A DNA stretch of 53,528 nt from Planctomycetota bacterium (GTDB taxonomy: Bacteria > Planctomycetota > Phycisphaerae > Phycisphaerales > UBA1924), in the NCBI GenBank assembly GCA_014584315.1, contig JACTNA010000034.1, positions 1 through 53,528 of the forward strand, read 5' to 3'. This document shows positions 25,801 to 33,551 of the stretch, in pieces. The notes under the pieces are model-generated. The model was given only the letters and a program-made list of their open reading frames with translations, was not told the origin of the DNA and made no database searches. Both the position numbers and the translations under genes were made by a program. Within the stretch, counting starts at the first letter, position 1, and each line of letters begins with the position of its first letter.

Positions 25801-28800
25801 CGAGTCGCCGGAGCCTTCGATGCGTCCGTTGGCGGAACCGGAACCGAGGAAGTCGAAGACTTCGATCTCGGTGGCGTTCTGGACATCCCGCCACATGGCG
25901 TGGTCGTCGATGTACTGGAGGCCGGAGAGGGTGAGGTCGTAGGTGCCCGATGTGCCGCCGCCCGCGCCGATCTCGATGAGGAAGCGTTCGCCCTTGGCGA
26001 CCGGGAAGGTGAGGGTGAGTTGGCCGTCGCTCGCGGCGGTGCCGAAGGCGAAGGGGTTGATCGCGCCGCCCTCCTGCCGGTAGACGACGACGTCGGGGAT
26101 GAGGGCGGAGCCCGACGCGCGGTTAACCTGGAGCGTGGCGGTCGAGTTGACGGGGGCGGTAAAGGCGAGGAGGTCCGGGGTGGCTGCGCTGGCGGTGCCG
26201 CTGAACGAGGCCTCGCCCTGGTCGTCGATGGCGAGAACGGGCGCGCCCTGGAAGGTGTTGTTGGTCGATGGGACGGTGTGGACGAGGAGGTTGTAGGCCC
26301 CGGTGAGGTGCTGCCACTGGACGGGGAGCGTGGGGTCGTCGAGCCAGGCGGCGTAGTTGTCGCGCTGGCCGCTCTCGACCTGGATGTAGTAGACCTCGCC
26401 CTGGGTGACGGGGAAGACGATGCGCCCGTCGCGGTCGTGGAACGTGAAGGTGCCGAGGGTGCCGATGAACGTGGCCTCGGTGACGCCGACCATGGCCGGA
26501 TTGCCGGCGTTGAACGCGATCTCCTCGAGGTCCCGGTTGAAGATGCGCAGCGCGGAGTGGAAGTTGCTGTTGTAGGTCTTGCTCTTGGTGACCGTGCGGA
26601 CGGACGGCTCCTCGGCCTTCTCCTGGTCCGGACGCTCGTCCCAGTCCACCTCGATCTCATCGAATGTGCGGGTGATGCCGGTGGAGTTGATGCGGACCTC
26701 GGCGAATCCGGTGCGCGGGGCGGTGATGAAGTAGAGGTCGGAGTCGTTGGGGTGCATGATGACGCCGCCCGAGGACTCCTGGATGATGCCGATGCCGTTC
26801 TCGACGATCTCGGCGTCCTGGTAGTAGCCGGGGAACCCTTCGGGGATGACGGCGCCGTTGATGGAGTAGGCGCGCTCGTAGTGCGCGGTGCGATCGAACC
26901 AGCCGCTGGGGCCGCCGACGGGGGCTGTGCCGTCGCCGGTCGCGGGGTTGAGTGGGATCTCCGCGGCGGCGGTCCACTGTCCCGCGTTGGTGTACTCCTT
27001 GATGCGGGAGAACGGCTGGCCGTTGAAGTCGCCCTCGCCGATGGTCCACTGCTGCGGATCGACGATGTTGGCGGGATCGGTGGGGTCGAACGAGGCGTCG
27101 ACGATGACCTCGGCGGAGTATCGGCCGGAGCCGGTGCCGGAGATTTCGAGGTAGTAGGTTTCGCCGGCCCACGCCTCGATGCCGATGACCGCGCCGTTGA
27201 AGGTGGGGATGTCGAACCACGGGTCGCCGTTGATGAACTGCTTGGGGTAGCGCGCGGGGTCGATCATCCCGGCGGGCTCGCCGCCCATGGAGGGGTTGAA
27301 GATGAAGTCGTTGAACGGTCCTCCGGTGGGGTAGACGACCTCGCCGTTGGAATCGAACACCCGGATCTGGGTGTTGAGGAAGTTGAAGGGAGGATGCAGC
27401 GGATCGACGATGTCGTCCGGGTACATCATCACCTGGATCTCGACGCGGGTGGAGGGGCGGTAGCCCTCCCACCAAACGCGGTCGTCGGTGCCGCCGTCGT
27501 CCGCCGAGCGCGTGTCGGCGCGGCCGGCGAAGTCGCCGAGCATGTCCACGGGCGGGACGAAGGCGAAGAGGTCGGTGTCGGGCTCGCTGTGGAGGCGTCC
27601 GGTGGCGTGGCCCGTGAAGACCTGCGCGTGATCGCTGACCGGGGCGTAGGTCCAGCCCGGGATGAAGGGGTTGAACTCGGCCGGCTCGGTGGCCGCGCGC
27701 GGGGATGTGTCGCCGATCCAGTTCCAGACGATGGGGGTTGCGTTGGGGAAGTCGCCGGCGTTGGCGTGGTCGTCGACGTTGCCGGTGTTGAGCGTGTGGG
27801 GAGACTCGACCTGGATGGCGTAGGTCGCGCCGCCGGAGACGAAGTTGTCGATCGTGACGAAATACGTCTGGCCGCCGATGAGGTCGACGTCGAGTTGGGG
27901 GCTGTCGCCGAAGAAGTCCGTGCTGATGGCGATGAGATTGCCGTCGGGTCCGTAGAGGCGCATGGTGGGATCGACGACGAAAGCCATGCCGACGCCGGTC
28001 GCGGAGATGATCGTTCGGCCGGTGCCCAGGGCCGTGAAGGCGTGCGACTCGATCCCGCCGCCGTTCACCCCCGTGAAGCCGACGAACCCGTAACGGCGGA
28101 CGGGGTCGAGCGACAGGCTTGCCGCCGAGGTGTCCGTGTAGAGGGAGAAGTTGCCCGCCCAGGGCCGCCCGGGGGCGAACTCGTCGCTGCGGACGCGGAC
28201 AAAGAACGTTGAGTCCTGGCCGCCGAGGAACGAGGTGTAGGCGTTGGTGAGGAAGGCGGTCTGGCTGTCGCCCGAAACGAACTGGCCGGTCGCGCTGTAG
28301 ACGTCGAGGCGCGTGTCGAGTTGGGCCGCGTTGGCGGCGGCGATGGCGGTGACGAGGCTGTTGTAGGCCTCCGCGCTGCCGGTCTCGAGGCGGTAGATGC
28401 GGTCCTGCAACTGGCGGTTGAGGGAGCCGTTCGTCGTGACCGCGCCCTCGGAGGGCGACGGCGTGATGAGGGTGCTCCGGGTCGAGATGCGCAGCGTGTA
28501 GTCGCCGGTCGCGTTCGCGCCGGTCTGCTGGTCGCTCAGCACGCGGACGAAGTAGGTCGCGGTGTTGGTCTGCGGATCGAAGTGGCCGGTGGTGGGGACG
28601 AAGCCGACCCACGCCTCGGTCGGCGTGCCGGCGGAGAGCGTGCCGCTGTTGGACGACGAGAAGATCAGGGCCTGGTTGCGGTCGTAGATTTCGAGGCGGG
28701 TGTCGACGCGTGCGTTGAAGTCGGCCTGGCTCTGGCCGCCGCCCTTGAGCGCGTCGGCGAGGATGGTGACGAAGTCGGACGTGTCGACCTCGAAGCGGTA

Positions 28801-29064
28801 GAGGTCGTCGTCGCCCTCGAAGTCGATGGCCTCGTCGAAGGTTCCGTTGCCGCTGCCGTCGAGCGTGACGGCCTGGGCGTTGTCGAAGTCGGGCCATCCG
28901 GGGACGCCGTCGAGGAGCACGCGGTTCTCGAGATGCTCGAGCGGCGCGGTGAAGGCTCGGCTGCCCAGCGCTCGGCCCGCGCGTGCGCGGACGCGGCGTG
29001 CGGGAGCGGAGTTCGCGTGTTCATTGGCGTGTGCGGAGAGGCTACGGCGCTCCCATCGGCTCAT
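22900..29064 (-). CDS. giant exported protein: LEPR-XLL-like signal, PPC repeats, four C-terminal LYNP modules (2,054 aa)
   Basis: The N-terminus is basic and carries LEHLENRVLLDG (about residues 42-53), like the planctomycete LEPR-XLL surface-protein motif. About 8-10 pre-peptidase C-terminal (PPC)-like beta domains follow, many opening with DDHA (DDHANAGDF, DDHAMWRDV, DDHADEGQF, DDHPNANEW) and containing D(S/T)DLFxF. From about residue 1588 to the end lie four tandem modules of 99-149 aa, each with a FVSLNNPN / FIVFYNPF / LVLYNSNP / LTLYNPTP start. Three of them end near a Y or H-Y-D turn. The fold is all-beta; probably surface-exposed adhesin or scaffold. No protease or glycosidase active site is visible. 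GGGAG precedes the ATG at 29064. It is bounded by a terminator at 22838. Confidence 0.85.
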   Translation of the reverse strand: MSRWERRSLSAHANEHANSAPARRVRARAGRALGSRAFTAPLEHLENRVLLDGVPGWPDFDNAQAVTLDGSGNGTFDEAIDFEGDDDLYRFEVDTSDFVTILADALKGGGQSQADFNARVDTRLEIYDRNQALIFSSSNSGTLSAGTPTEAWVGFVPTTGHFDPQTNTATYFVRVLSDQQTGANATGDYTLRISTRSTLITPSPSEGAVTTNGSLNRQLQDRIYRLETGSAEAYNSLVTAIAAANAAQLDTRLDVYSATGQFVSGDSQTAFLTNAYTSFLGGQDSTFFVRVRSDEFAPGRPWAGNFSLYTDTSAASLSLDPVRRYGFVGFTGVNGGGIESHAFTALGTGRTIISATGVGMAFVVDPTMRLYGPDGNLIAISTDFFGDSPQLDVDLIGGQTYFVTIDNFVSGGATYAIQVESPHTLNTGNVDDHANAGDFPNATPIVWNWIGDTSPRAATEPAEFNPFIPGWTYAPVSDHAQVFTGHATGRLHSEPDTDLFAFVPPVDMLGDFAGRADTRSADDGGTDDRVWWEGYRPSTRVEIQVMMYPDDIVDPLHPPFNFLNTQIRVFDSNGEVVYPTGGPFNDFIFNPSMGGEPAGMIDPARYPKQFINGDPWFDIPTFNGAVIGIEAWAGETYYLEISGTGSGRYSAEVIVDASFDPTDPANIVDPQQWTIGEGDFNGQPFSRIKEYTNAGQWTAAAEIPLNPATGDGTAPVGGPSGWFDRTAHYERAYSINGAVIPEGFPGYYQDAEIVENGIGIIQESSGGVIMHPNDSDLYFITAPRTGFAEVRINSTGITRTFDEIEVDWDERPDQEKAEEPSVRTVTKSKTYNSNFHSALRIFNRDLEEIAFNAGNPAMVGVTEATFIGTLGTFTFHDRDGRIVFPVTQGEVYYIQVESGQRDNYAAWLDDPTLPVQWQHLTGAYNLLVHTVPSTNNTFQGAPVLAIDDQGEASFSGTASAATPDLLAFTAPVNSTATLQVNRASGSALIPDVVVYRQEGGAINPFAFGTAASDGQLTLTFPVAKGERFLIEIGAGGGTSGTYDLTLSGLQYIDDHAMWRDVQNATEIEVFDFLGSGSANGRIEGSGDSDVFKVRTRDFAQFTATVTSLTQGFNPRLDVYETSVDPAGHTILLRIGSNDDISGTDTNARVVFAVNGDRISDDTGLEYPWYYLVVRGSNANNDFGDYRIDIGFPPTDDHADEGQFSLATPIGVDSGTGEGSSSGIIEVVGDTDLFRFTAPAGGLARITISRPSGSSFLPKVSLLDSNGNDVVAPVDGVIPAAIQGQVIRGQSYFILIEASTIASGAQRTGGYNVNMLVPPIDDHPNANEWFLATPIPLDSTTGDGSVGTMTMGHPSNPTIFPLGDSDLFTFLTIADGVVTISLSPLDTTQIAMTAKLTIFDADFNLVTDDVSVNPVIGAAPGEAVAVVLTNTFINQRYYVLVEANLNNRTGEYHLLVDGPPGDGSGGGGGDVDFGDPTTITLSSEDGNGSVSGVISRPGERDLFTFTTLGAGRVYVQVVTPTGSLLDASVTVLNAPDLQAVQAFDATGIPGATANLAFDVAGAGQQFWIVVTGLGNGVGSYTLRLDTPPAVFKLYYPEGFTGSTIREFVSLNNPNPFPVTYSITLRYETGDRDQTIVQNETIPAGSRGGVTISDAANGSPVGARTEPYSVVVESIGGPLAATMARYDFNSAVGDAFTNRISTIWTFARVERVPGSIFDFIVFYNPFDFDVNVTFTAHDTNGNETSFTSTVAGLRRGGWNINEINSLPTGVFGARVTAAAADPANAAAFRGIVAAISHYDSPGMAGFGSLGDSTGGSTVGAVPGLTNGNGSAAELVLYNSNPVPASVTVRGRYTRVALPDVVKTVEIPARGTVVLAGGDLGFAVGQPVGVRYTSNVPVSAFGSERRSGEGHDVRGNSLAATGWFFGDAFINTVLAGESYFETLTLYNPTPVSTNISVRLLFLDGTDDTLVVPVGARAFAEVRLHEVLGSAFEANANRPAHFDPFSVLGRPGLNFFSISATAPIPVIVGFSHYDLFLRGGWGTGGAPFGLTNAVPTLG

Positions 29065-29420
29065 TCGAGTGCTCCCGTCTGTCGCCGTCGTGTCGGCGTG
29101 GTTCGGCGTCCCTGTGGGCCATCCGGTTCTTGGCCGCCCGTTGTGCGCCCCGCGTCGGCTGGGGCACGCATCATTGCGCGGGCGGGGTCTCGGGCCGGCT
29201 CGGGTGGCGGGTTTGTCGTGGCTGGCCCCGCTGGCCGGGGCCTGTCGGCCGGCTGCCGCCTCAGCGTATCACAAACCGCATCGGCGCGTCCAGCGGGTTG
29301 CGCCGGGTTTGGCCGAGGAGTTTGTTCGGTCCCGCCTCGCGCGGGAGCGGCGGGCACCCCCGGTGCCCCACGATCGGACTGTTCGGCCCGCGGGCATTGA
29401 AGGTTCCCCTGCTTCAGGCC
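29065..29420. other. 356-bp intergenic region upstream of the giant gene
   Basis: No coding sequence is supported. It contains a strong short hairpin, GGGCACC (29352-29358) with GGTGCCC (29362-29368) around CCC, 53 bp after the stop of the racemase-like gene. It must also carry the minus-strand promoter of the giant exoprotein. TACGCT on the minus strand (29268-29263) is a weak -10 candidate without a convincing -35. Confidence 0.5.
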
Positions 29421-30125
29421 TCAGGCCCGGGTGGCCGTGCGTGCGGCCCCTTCCGCGAGGACGGCGACGGCATCGAAGACCGGCAGGGGGGACTGCTCTG
29501 CCGTGATCAGGAGAGGGGCTTCGGAGCATCCCAGGATGACCCCCTCGCACCCCCTCGCGCCGAGCGTTGCGATGATGTCCATGACTTTTCGCTGGGATTC
29601 GGGGACCTGCCGGCCGTAGATCAGTTCGTTGAAGATGATGGCGTTGATGGCCTCCGCGTCGCGGTCGTCGGGGGTGAGGACGTGGATTCCCTTGAGGCCG
29701 AGGACGGTCTGGTAGGTGGAGCCTGCCATGACAAGCCGGGTTCCGATCAGGCCGACGGTCCTGAGCCGGGCTGCGACGACCGACTCGGCAACGAGGTCGG
29801 TGATGGTGAGCCAGGGGATGGGAGAACCGACCTCGGCGAGTTGGATGGCGTGCTGGACGGCGTTGTCCGGGGTCAGGCAGAACTCCGCGCCGCAGCCTGC
29901 CAGTTTCTCGGCGGAACGGCGGAGGAGGCCGCCGATCCGCATCCAATCGCCGACCTGGAGGGCGTCGATATACGCGCCGAGCGGCTCATTGTGGATTGAG
30001 ATTCTGGGGTGGTCCCGGGGGGCGAGTTCCTCGGCCGGGATGGCGGCGAGGCGTCGGGAGAGACTGCGGTAGAACAGGGCCGCACCCTCCGGGCTGACCG
30101 CGGCGATGCCGATGTGTCGTGGCAC
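29421..30125 (-). CDS. aspartate/glutamate racemase-family protein
   Basis: A 234-aa protein of the Asp/Glu/hydantoin racemase superfamily: IGIAAVSPEGAALFYRSL at the start, CLTPDNAVQHA around residues 83-93, VGLIGTRLVMAGSTYQ (pseudo-symmetric second domain) and GVILGCSEAPLLI with the second catalytic Cys near 200. The first catalytic position, usually Cys in (C/T)xxN-type loops, seems to be Thr (TPDN), as in YgeA-like proteins. Substrate or cofactor-free racemase activity is therefore unproven. The start is GTG 30125, the only start compatible with the first beta strand, with GGGAAGGGA about 12 nt upstream. It is divergent from the hscB-like gene. Confidence 0.85.
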   Translation of the reverse strand: MPRHIGIAAVSPEGAALFYRSLSRRLAAIPAEELAPRDHPRISIHNEPLGAYIDALQVGDWMRIGGLLRRSAEKLAGCGAEFCLTPDNAVQHAIQLAEVGSPIPWLTITDLVAESVVAARLRTVGLIGTRLVMAGSTYQTVLGLKGIHVLTPDDRDAEAINAIIFNELIYGRQVPESQRKVMDIIATLGARGCEGVILGCSEAPLLITAEQSPLPVFDAVAVLAEGAARTATRA

Positions 30126-30221
30126 TTGCGGTGCATCCCTTCCCGAGCCGGTCCGGCTCGTGGTCTCCCCATCCTCGACGGGCGGCGGGCGGATGTCAAC
30201 GGAGGCGGGAGGTTCGGGGTC

Positions 30222-30227
30222 TAGAGT
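30222..30227 (+). promoter_or_regulatory. candidate -10 (TAGAGT), leaderless arrangement
   Basis: TAGAGT is followed by CGATC and the GTG at 30233, the same TANNNT-N5-GTG pattern as at 585-596. No Shine-Dalgarno is correctly placed for GTG 30233. Confidence 0.45.
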
Positions 30228-30232
30228 CGATC

Positions 30233-30742
30233 GTGGACCCCTTCGACGCCCTCGGGCTGCCGGCCCGCTTCGAACTCGACGAAGGCACGATCCGCCGGGC
30301 CTATCTGGCGAGGGTGGGGGCGGTCCACCCGGACGCGGCGGGGGGAGAGGGGGCGGAAGCCTCGAACCTGAACGAGGCCCGGGCGACGCTGAGCGACCCC
30401 GAGCAACGAGCAAACGCGCTGCTCGACCGGCTCGGCGGGCCGTCGAAAGAGGCGGATCGATCGCTTCCGGACGGTTTCCTTGCCCGCATGATGGCGGTGC
30501 GCGAGGAGGTCGAGGCCGACCTTGCTTCGGGCGGGGCCGAGGCTCGCGCGCGGTGGGAGGCGTGGGCGGTCGAGCAACGGCGAGAGCATGAACGCCGGGT
30601 CGGCGCGATGTTCGCCGGCCTCGCGGATGGGGCGTCGGCGGATGCGCTGCGGGCCATCCGCACGGAACTGAACGCGTGGCGGTACGTCGAGCGGCTGATC
30701 GAGCAACTGGACCCGCAGTATGATGCGACGCGCGAGGCCTGA
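30233..30742 (+). CDS. hscB: HscB-like J-domain co-chaperone
   Basis: A 169-aa protein resembling the Fe-S cluster co-chaperone HscB. The J domain (about 1-70) has DPFDALGLPARFELDEGTI, the invariant HPD at about 32-34 (GAVHPDAAGG) and LNEARATLSDPEQRANALL, which matches the HscB helix IV region. The C-terminal helices (about 85-165: LARMMAVREEVEADL) are the scaffold-protein binding part. HscB normally works with HscA and IscU to transfer clusters, and none of these genes is adjacent. The GTG start is set by the TAGAGT-N5 pattern and by where homology begins. The DUF21/CBS gene follows after 66 bp. Confidence 0.85.
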   Translation: MDPFDALGLPARFELDEGTIRRAYLARVGAVHPDAAGGEGAEASNLNEARATLSDPEQRANALLDRLGGPSKEADRSLPDGFLARMMAVREEVEADLASGGAEARARWEAWAVEQRREHERRVGAMFAGLADGASADALRAIRTELNAWRYVERLIEQLDPQYDATREA

Positions 30743-30808
30743 GCGTCGATCAAGACCCGCTCAGGCCCGGAGACTCGCCCGGGGAGGAATCCTGCTCCGG
30801 CGACCGAC

Positions 30809-32089
30809 ATGCCCTTCGCCGATCTTTCCCTGATCCTGACGCTCCCCGTGCTCATCGTCGTCTCCGCGCTCTGCTCTGGGAGCGAGACGGCGGTGTTCGG
30901 GATGTCGCACGCGGAGCGGGTCCGGCTGCGTCAGCGAAGCCCCGGGTCGGCGGGCGCGCTGGCGTGGCTGCTGGAGAAGCCGCGCCGACCGCTGATCACG
31001 ATCCTGCTGCTCAACATGGTGGCGAACGGGGGGTACTTCGTGGTCTCGTCGGTGATTGCGCTGCGGAGCGAGTCGGTGGGCGTGCGGGTCGGGCTGAGCG
31101 TCGCGTCGTTGATCGCGATCGTGCTGGTTGGGGAGATTCTTGCGAAACTTGTGGCGGCTGCGCACCGGACGACGTGGTGCGTGGTCGCGGCGCGCCCGCT
31201 GATGGTCGTGGTGCGCATCCTCGGGCCGATCGTTGGGTTCATCGACGGGTGGCTGGTGGCGCCCCTGTCGAGGCTCGTGCTGCCCGGCAAGGGCGACGGC
31301 GCGCGGGGCCGCCTTTCCGCGGAGGAACTCGGAGCGTTGATCGACCACAGCGCGCGGCGGGGCGTGATCGATCCGGGCGAGCAGCAGTTGCTGGCGGACG
31401 TGCTCGGGCTTGGCGAGCGGCGGGTGCGCGAGGTGATGGTGCCGCGGCAGGACGTGCGCTGGGTGGACGCGGACGCGACGCCGGAAGAGGTGCGAGCAGC
31501 GGTGGAGGAGACCGGGCACACGACGCTCCCGGTGGCGCGCGGGTCGCTCGACGGGGGCGTCATGGGGATGCTCGACGTCAAGCGTTACCTGCTCGCGTGC
31601 GATCGGGCGGGGACGGCGGCCGTCTCGTCGTACCTTCGGCGCGCGATCTTCGTGCCGGAGAACGCGAGGCTGGACCGGCTGCTCGAACGCTTCCGCGAGG
31701 CGGAAACGAGCGTCGCGGTGTGCGTGGACGAGCACGGCGGGGTGTCGGGGCTGATTTCGATCGAGGATGTCGTCGAGCAACTGGTGAGCCATCAACCGGA
31801 CGGCGAGGGCGAGCCGGAGAGCGAGGTGCGCGCGCTCGGGAACGGGCGGTGGCTGGTGCCGGGACGGCTGGGCGTGCGGGAATGGGCGGAACTGCTGGGG
31901 GTCGAGACGTCGCTGCTGGGCGTGCATCCGCGCGTCGCGACGGTCGCGGGGCTGCTGATCGCGCGCCTCGGGCGGATCCCGGCGGTCGGGGACGAGGTCG
32001 CCATCGGCAACGTGCGGCTGCGGGCCGAGTCGGCGCGCGACCGCGTCGTGGACACGGTGCTGGTCACGCTCGAAGGGGGTGCGGCGTGA
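30809..32089 (+). CDS. CNNM-domain (DUF21) hemolysin-family membrane protein with CBS pair and CorC/HlyC domain
   Basis: A 426-aa protein. An N-terminal DUF21/CNNM membrane domain (about 1-170: LCSGSETAVFGMSHAERVRL, LLLNMVANGGYFVVS, VLVGEILAKLVA) is followed by a CBS pair (about 205-325: REVMVPRQDVRWVD, HTTLPVARGSLDGGVMGML, CVDEHGGVSGLISIEDVVEQ) and a C-terminal transporter-associated (CorC_HlyC) domain (about 345-425). The family is implicated in Mg2+/Co2+ efflux or homeostasis; the ion is not determined by sequence. It overlaps the next gene through GTGA, so the two are translationally coupled and may assemble together. Confidence 0.92.
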   Translation: MPFADLSLILTLPVLIVVSALCSGSETAVFGMSHAERVRLRQRSPGSAGALAWLLEKPRRPLITILLLNMVANGGYFVVSSVIALRSESVGVRVGLSVASLIAIVLVGEILAKLVAAAHRTTWCVVAARPLMVVVRILGPIVGFIDGWLVAPLSRLVLPGKGDGARGRLSAEELGALIDHSARRGVIDPGEQQLLADVLGLGERRVREVMVPRQDVRWVDADATPEEVRAAVEETGHTTLPVARGSLDGGVMGMLDVKRYLLACDRAGTAAVSSYLRRAIFVPENARLDRLLERFREAETSVAVCVDEHGGVSGLISIEDVVEQLVSHQPDGEGEPESEVRALGNGRWLVPGRLGVREWAELLGVETSLLGVHPRVATVAGLLIARLGRIPAVGDEVAIGNVRLRAESARDRVVDTVLVTLEGGAA

Positions 32090-33075
32090 CGGGGCAGGAA
32101 GCGCTGTTCTGGACGGCGTTGGCGGTTGTGGGGATCGTCGGGTCCGCGCTGTGCTCGGGCCTGGAAATGGGGCTGTACTCGCTGAGCCGGGTTCGGCTGG
32201 ACCTGCGCGCGAGCGCATCGCCGCCGGATCGTGCGGCGCGGATGCTCCATCGTGAACTCGAGCGGCCAGATCGGATGCTGACGACGCTGCTGCTGGGGAA
32301 CAACGCGTTCAACTACTTCGGCATCCTGGGCGTGACCGCGCTGCTGGAGGGCGCGGGGTATTCCGAGGCCGCCGTCATCGCGTTCAGCGTGCTGGTGGTG
32401 ACGCCGGCGCTGCTGGTCGTGGCGGAGAGCACGCCGAAGGAAGTCTTCCGCGTTGGGGCGGATCGGCTCACGCCCGTCTTCTCCGCGCCGCTCGCGGGCT
32501 TGCGGTGGGTATTCACGGTGACGCTGGTGCTGCCCGCGCTGCTGGCGGTCGGGCGGTGGGCGGCTCGGATGCTCGGAACGCCGCCCGGCGACTCGACCGG
32601 GGACGCGCGCCAGCGCGTCGCGGTGCTGCTGCTGGAGGGGGCGGGGCACGGCGTGCTGAGCGAGTCGCAGTCGTCGCTGCTGGACCGGGCCCTCGCGCTG
32701 CGCACCGCGCGCGTCGGCGATGAGATGGTCGCGTGGGCGGGCGTGCGCACGATCGGCGCGGACTGGCCGCGGGGGCGGGTGGTCGCCGCGCTCGCGCAGG
32801 TGCGGCACACGCGGCTTCCGGTGGTGGACGGTCGGGGGCGGGTCGTCGGGGTGCTTCGGCAGATGGACGTCTTCCTGCGGCCGCGGGCTTCGGTGCGGGA
32901 ACTGATGACGCCGGTTCGTCGGCTCGATCCCGGGATGTCGGTGCAGGACGCGCTGAGCGTGATGCGGGGCGAGGGGGCCGCGCTGGCGATCGTGGAGCGG
33001 GGTGGGCGACCTCTGGGCGTCGTGACGGTAAAAGACCTCGTGGAGCCGTTGATCGGCGACATCCGCGAGTGGTAG
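32086..33075 (+). CDS. second CNNM-domain (DUF21)/CBS membrane protein
   Basis: A 329-aa paralogue of its upstream neighbour: SALCSGLEMGLYSLSRVRLD, LLGNNAFNYFGILG and VAESTPKEVFRV form the CNNM core, followed by a CBS pair (RLPVVDGRGRVVGVLRQMD and LAIVERGGRPLGVVTVKDLV). The C-terminal CorC_HlyC domain is missing, so it ends after CBS2. GTG 32086 overlaps the previous stop by 4 bp. CNNM proteins act as dimers, so the tandem coupled pair suggests a heteromeric transporter. That is inference from gene order. Confidence 0.9.
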   Translation: MTGQEALFWTALAVVGIVGSALCSGLEMGLYSLSRVRLDLRASASPPDRAARMLHRELERPDRMLTTLLLGNNAFNYFGILGVTALLEGAGYSEAAVIAFSVLVVTPALLVVAESTPKEVFRVGADRLTPVFSAPLAGLRWVFTVTLVLPALLAVGRWAARMLGTPPGDSTGDARQRVAVLLLEGAGHGVLSESQSSLLDRALALRTARVGDEMVAWAGVRTIGADWPRGRVVAALAQVRHTRLPVVDGRGRVVGVLRQMDVFLRPRASVRELMTPVRRLDPGMSVQDALSVMRGEGAALAIVERGGRPLGVVTVKDLVEPLIGDIREW

Positions 33076-33089
33076 CGAGGAGCGACCCG

Positions 33090-33551
33090 ATGAAACGCAA
33101 GCCTTGGCAGACCGCGATGATGGTTGTTTCGGCGGGGGTGGTGGTGCTCGTCGCGCTCCACATCCTGCGGGGTGGGACCGCGCCGATGCCCGCGCCGTTC
33201 ACGGGGGCGCCGAGCGTCGAGGAGGCGATCGAGGCGTCGCGGGCGAGCGGGCGGCCCGCGCTCGTCTTCGCGACGGCGGACTGGTGCGGGCCGTGCCAGT
33301 CGTTCAAGCGCGGCGCGCTGGCAGACGCGCGTGTCGGGGCCTGGATCGAGGGGAACGCGCACGCCGCGCTGGCCGACCTCACGAACGCGAACGATCCGAG
33401 AGCGCGGGAACTCGGGGATCGGCTGCGCATCCAGGGGGTGCCCGCGCTGGTGATGCTGCGCGACGGACGCGAGGTGTCGAGGATCGAGGGCGCGGTCGGG
33501 GCGGACGAACTGCTCCGGTGGCTGGAGCGGGCCGCTACGACAGGGGGTTGA
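33090..33551 (+). CDS. membrane-anchored thioredoxin-like protein
   Basis: A 153-aa protein. An N-terminal signal anchor (MMVVSAGVVVLVALHIL, about 10-26) is followed by a thioredoxin fold with the intact motif ADWCGPCQSF (Cys near 66 and 69) and the cis-Pro strand IQGVPALVMLRDG. It is predicted to act on the outer face of the membrane as a thiol-disulfide oxidoreductase. GCGAGGAG precedes the ATG at 33090. It lies 14 bp after the second CNNM gene and so is probably the last gene of that operon. Its 3' end overlaps the convergent DUF1015 gene by 17 bp. Confidence 0.92.
   Translation: MKRKPWQTAMMVVSAGVVVLVALHILRGGTAPMPAPFTGAPSVEEAIEASRASGRPALVFATADWCGPCQSFKRGALADARVGAWIEGNAHAALADLTNANDPRARELGDRLRIQGVPALVMLRDGREVSRIEGAVGADELLRWLERAATTGG

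Noticed and set aside
25009..28212. 1,067-codon open frame on the plus strand
   Set aside because: It lies entirely within the giant PPC-repeat gene on the other strand. The Gly/Val/Asp-rich translation mirrors that gene's repeats and has no motif of its own.
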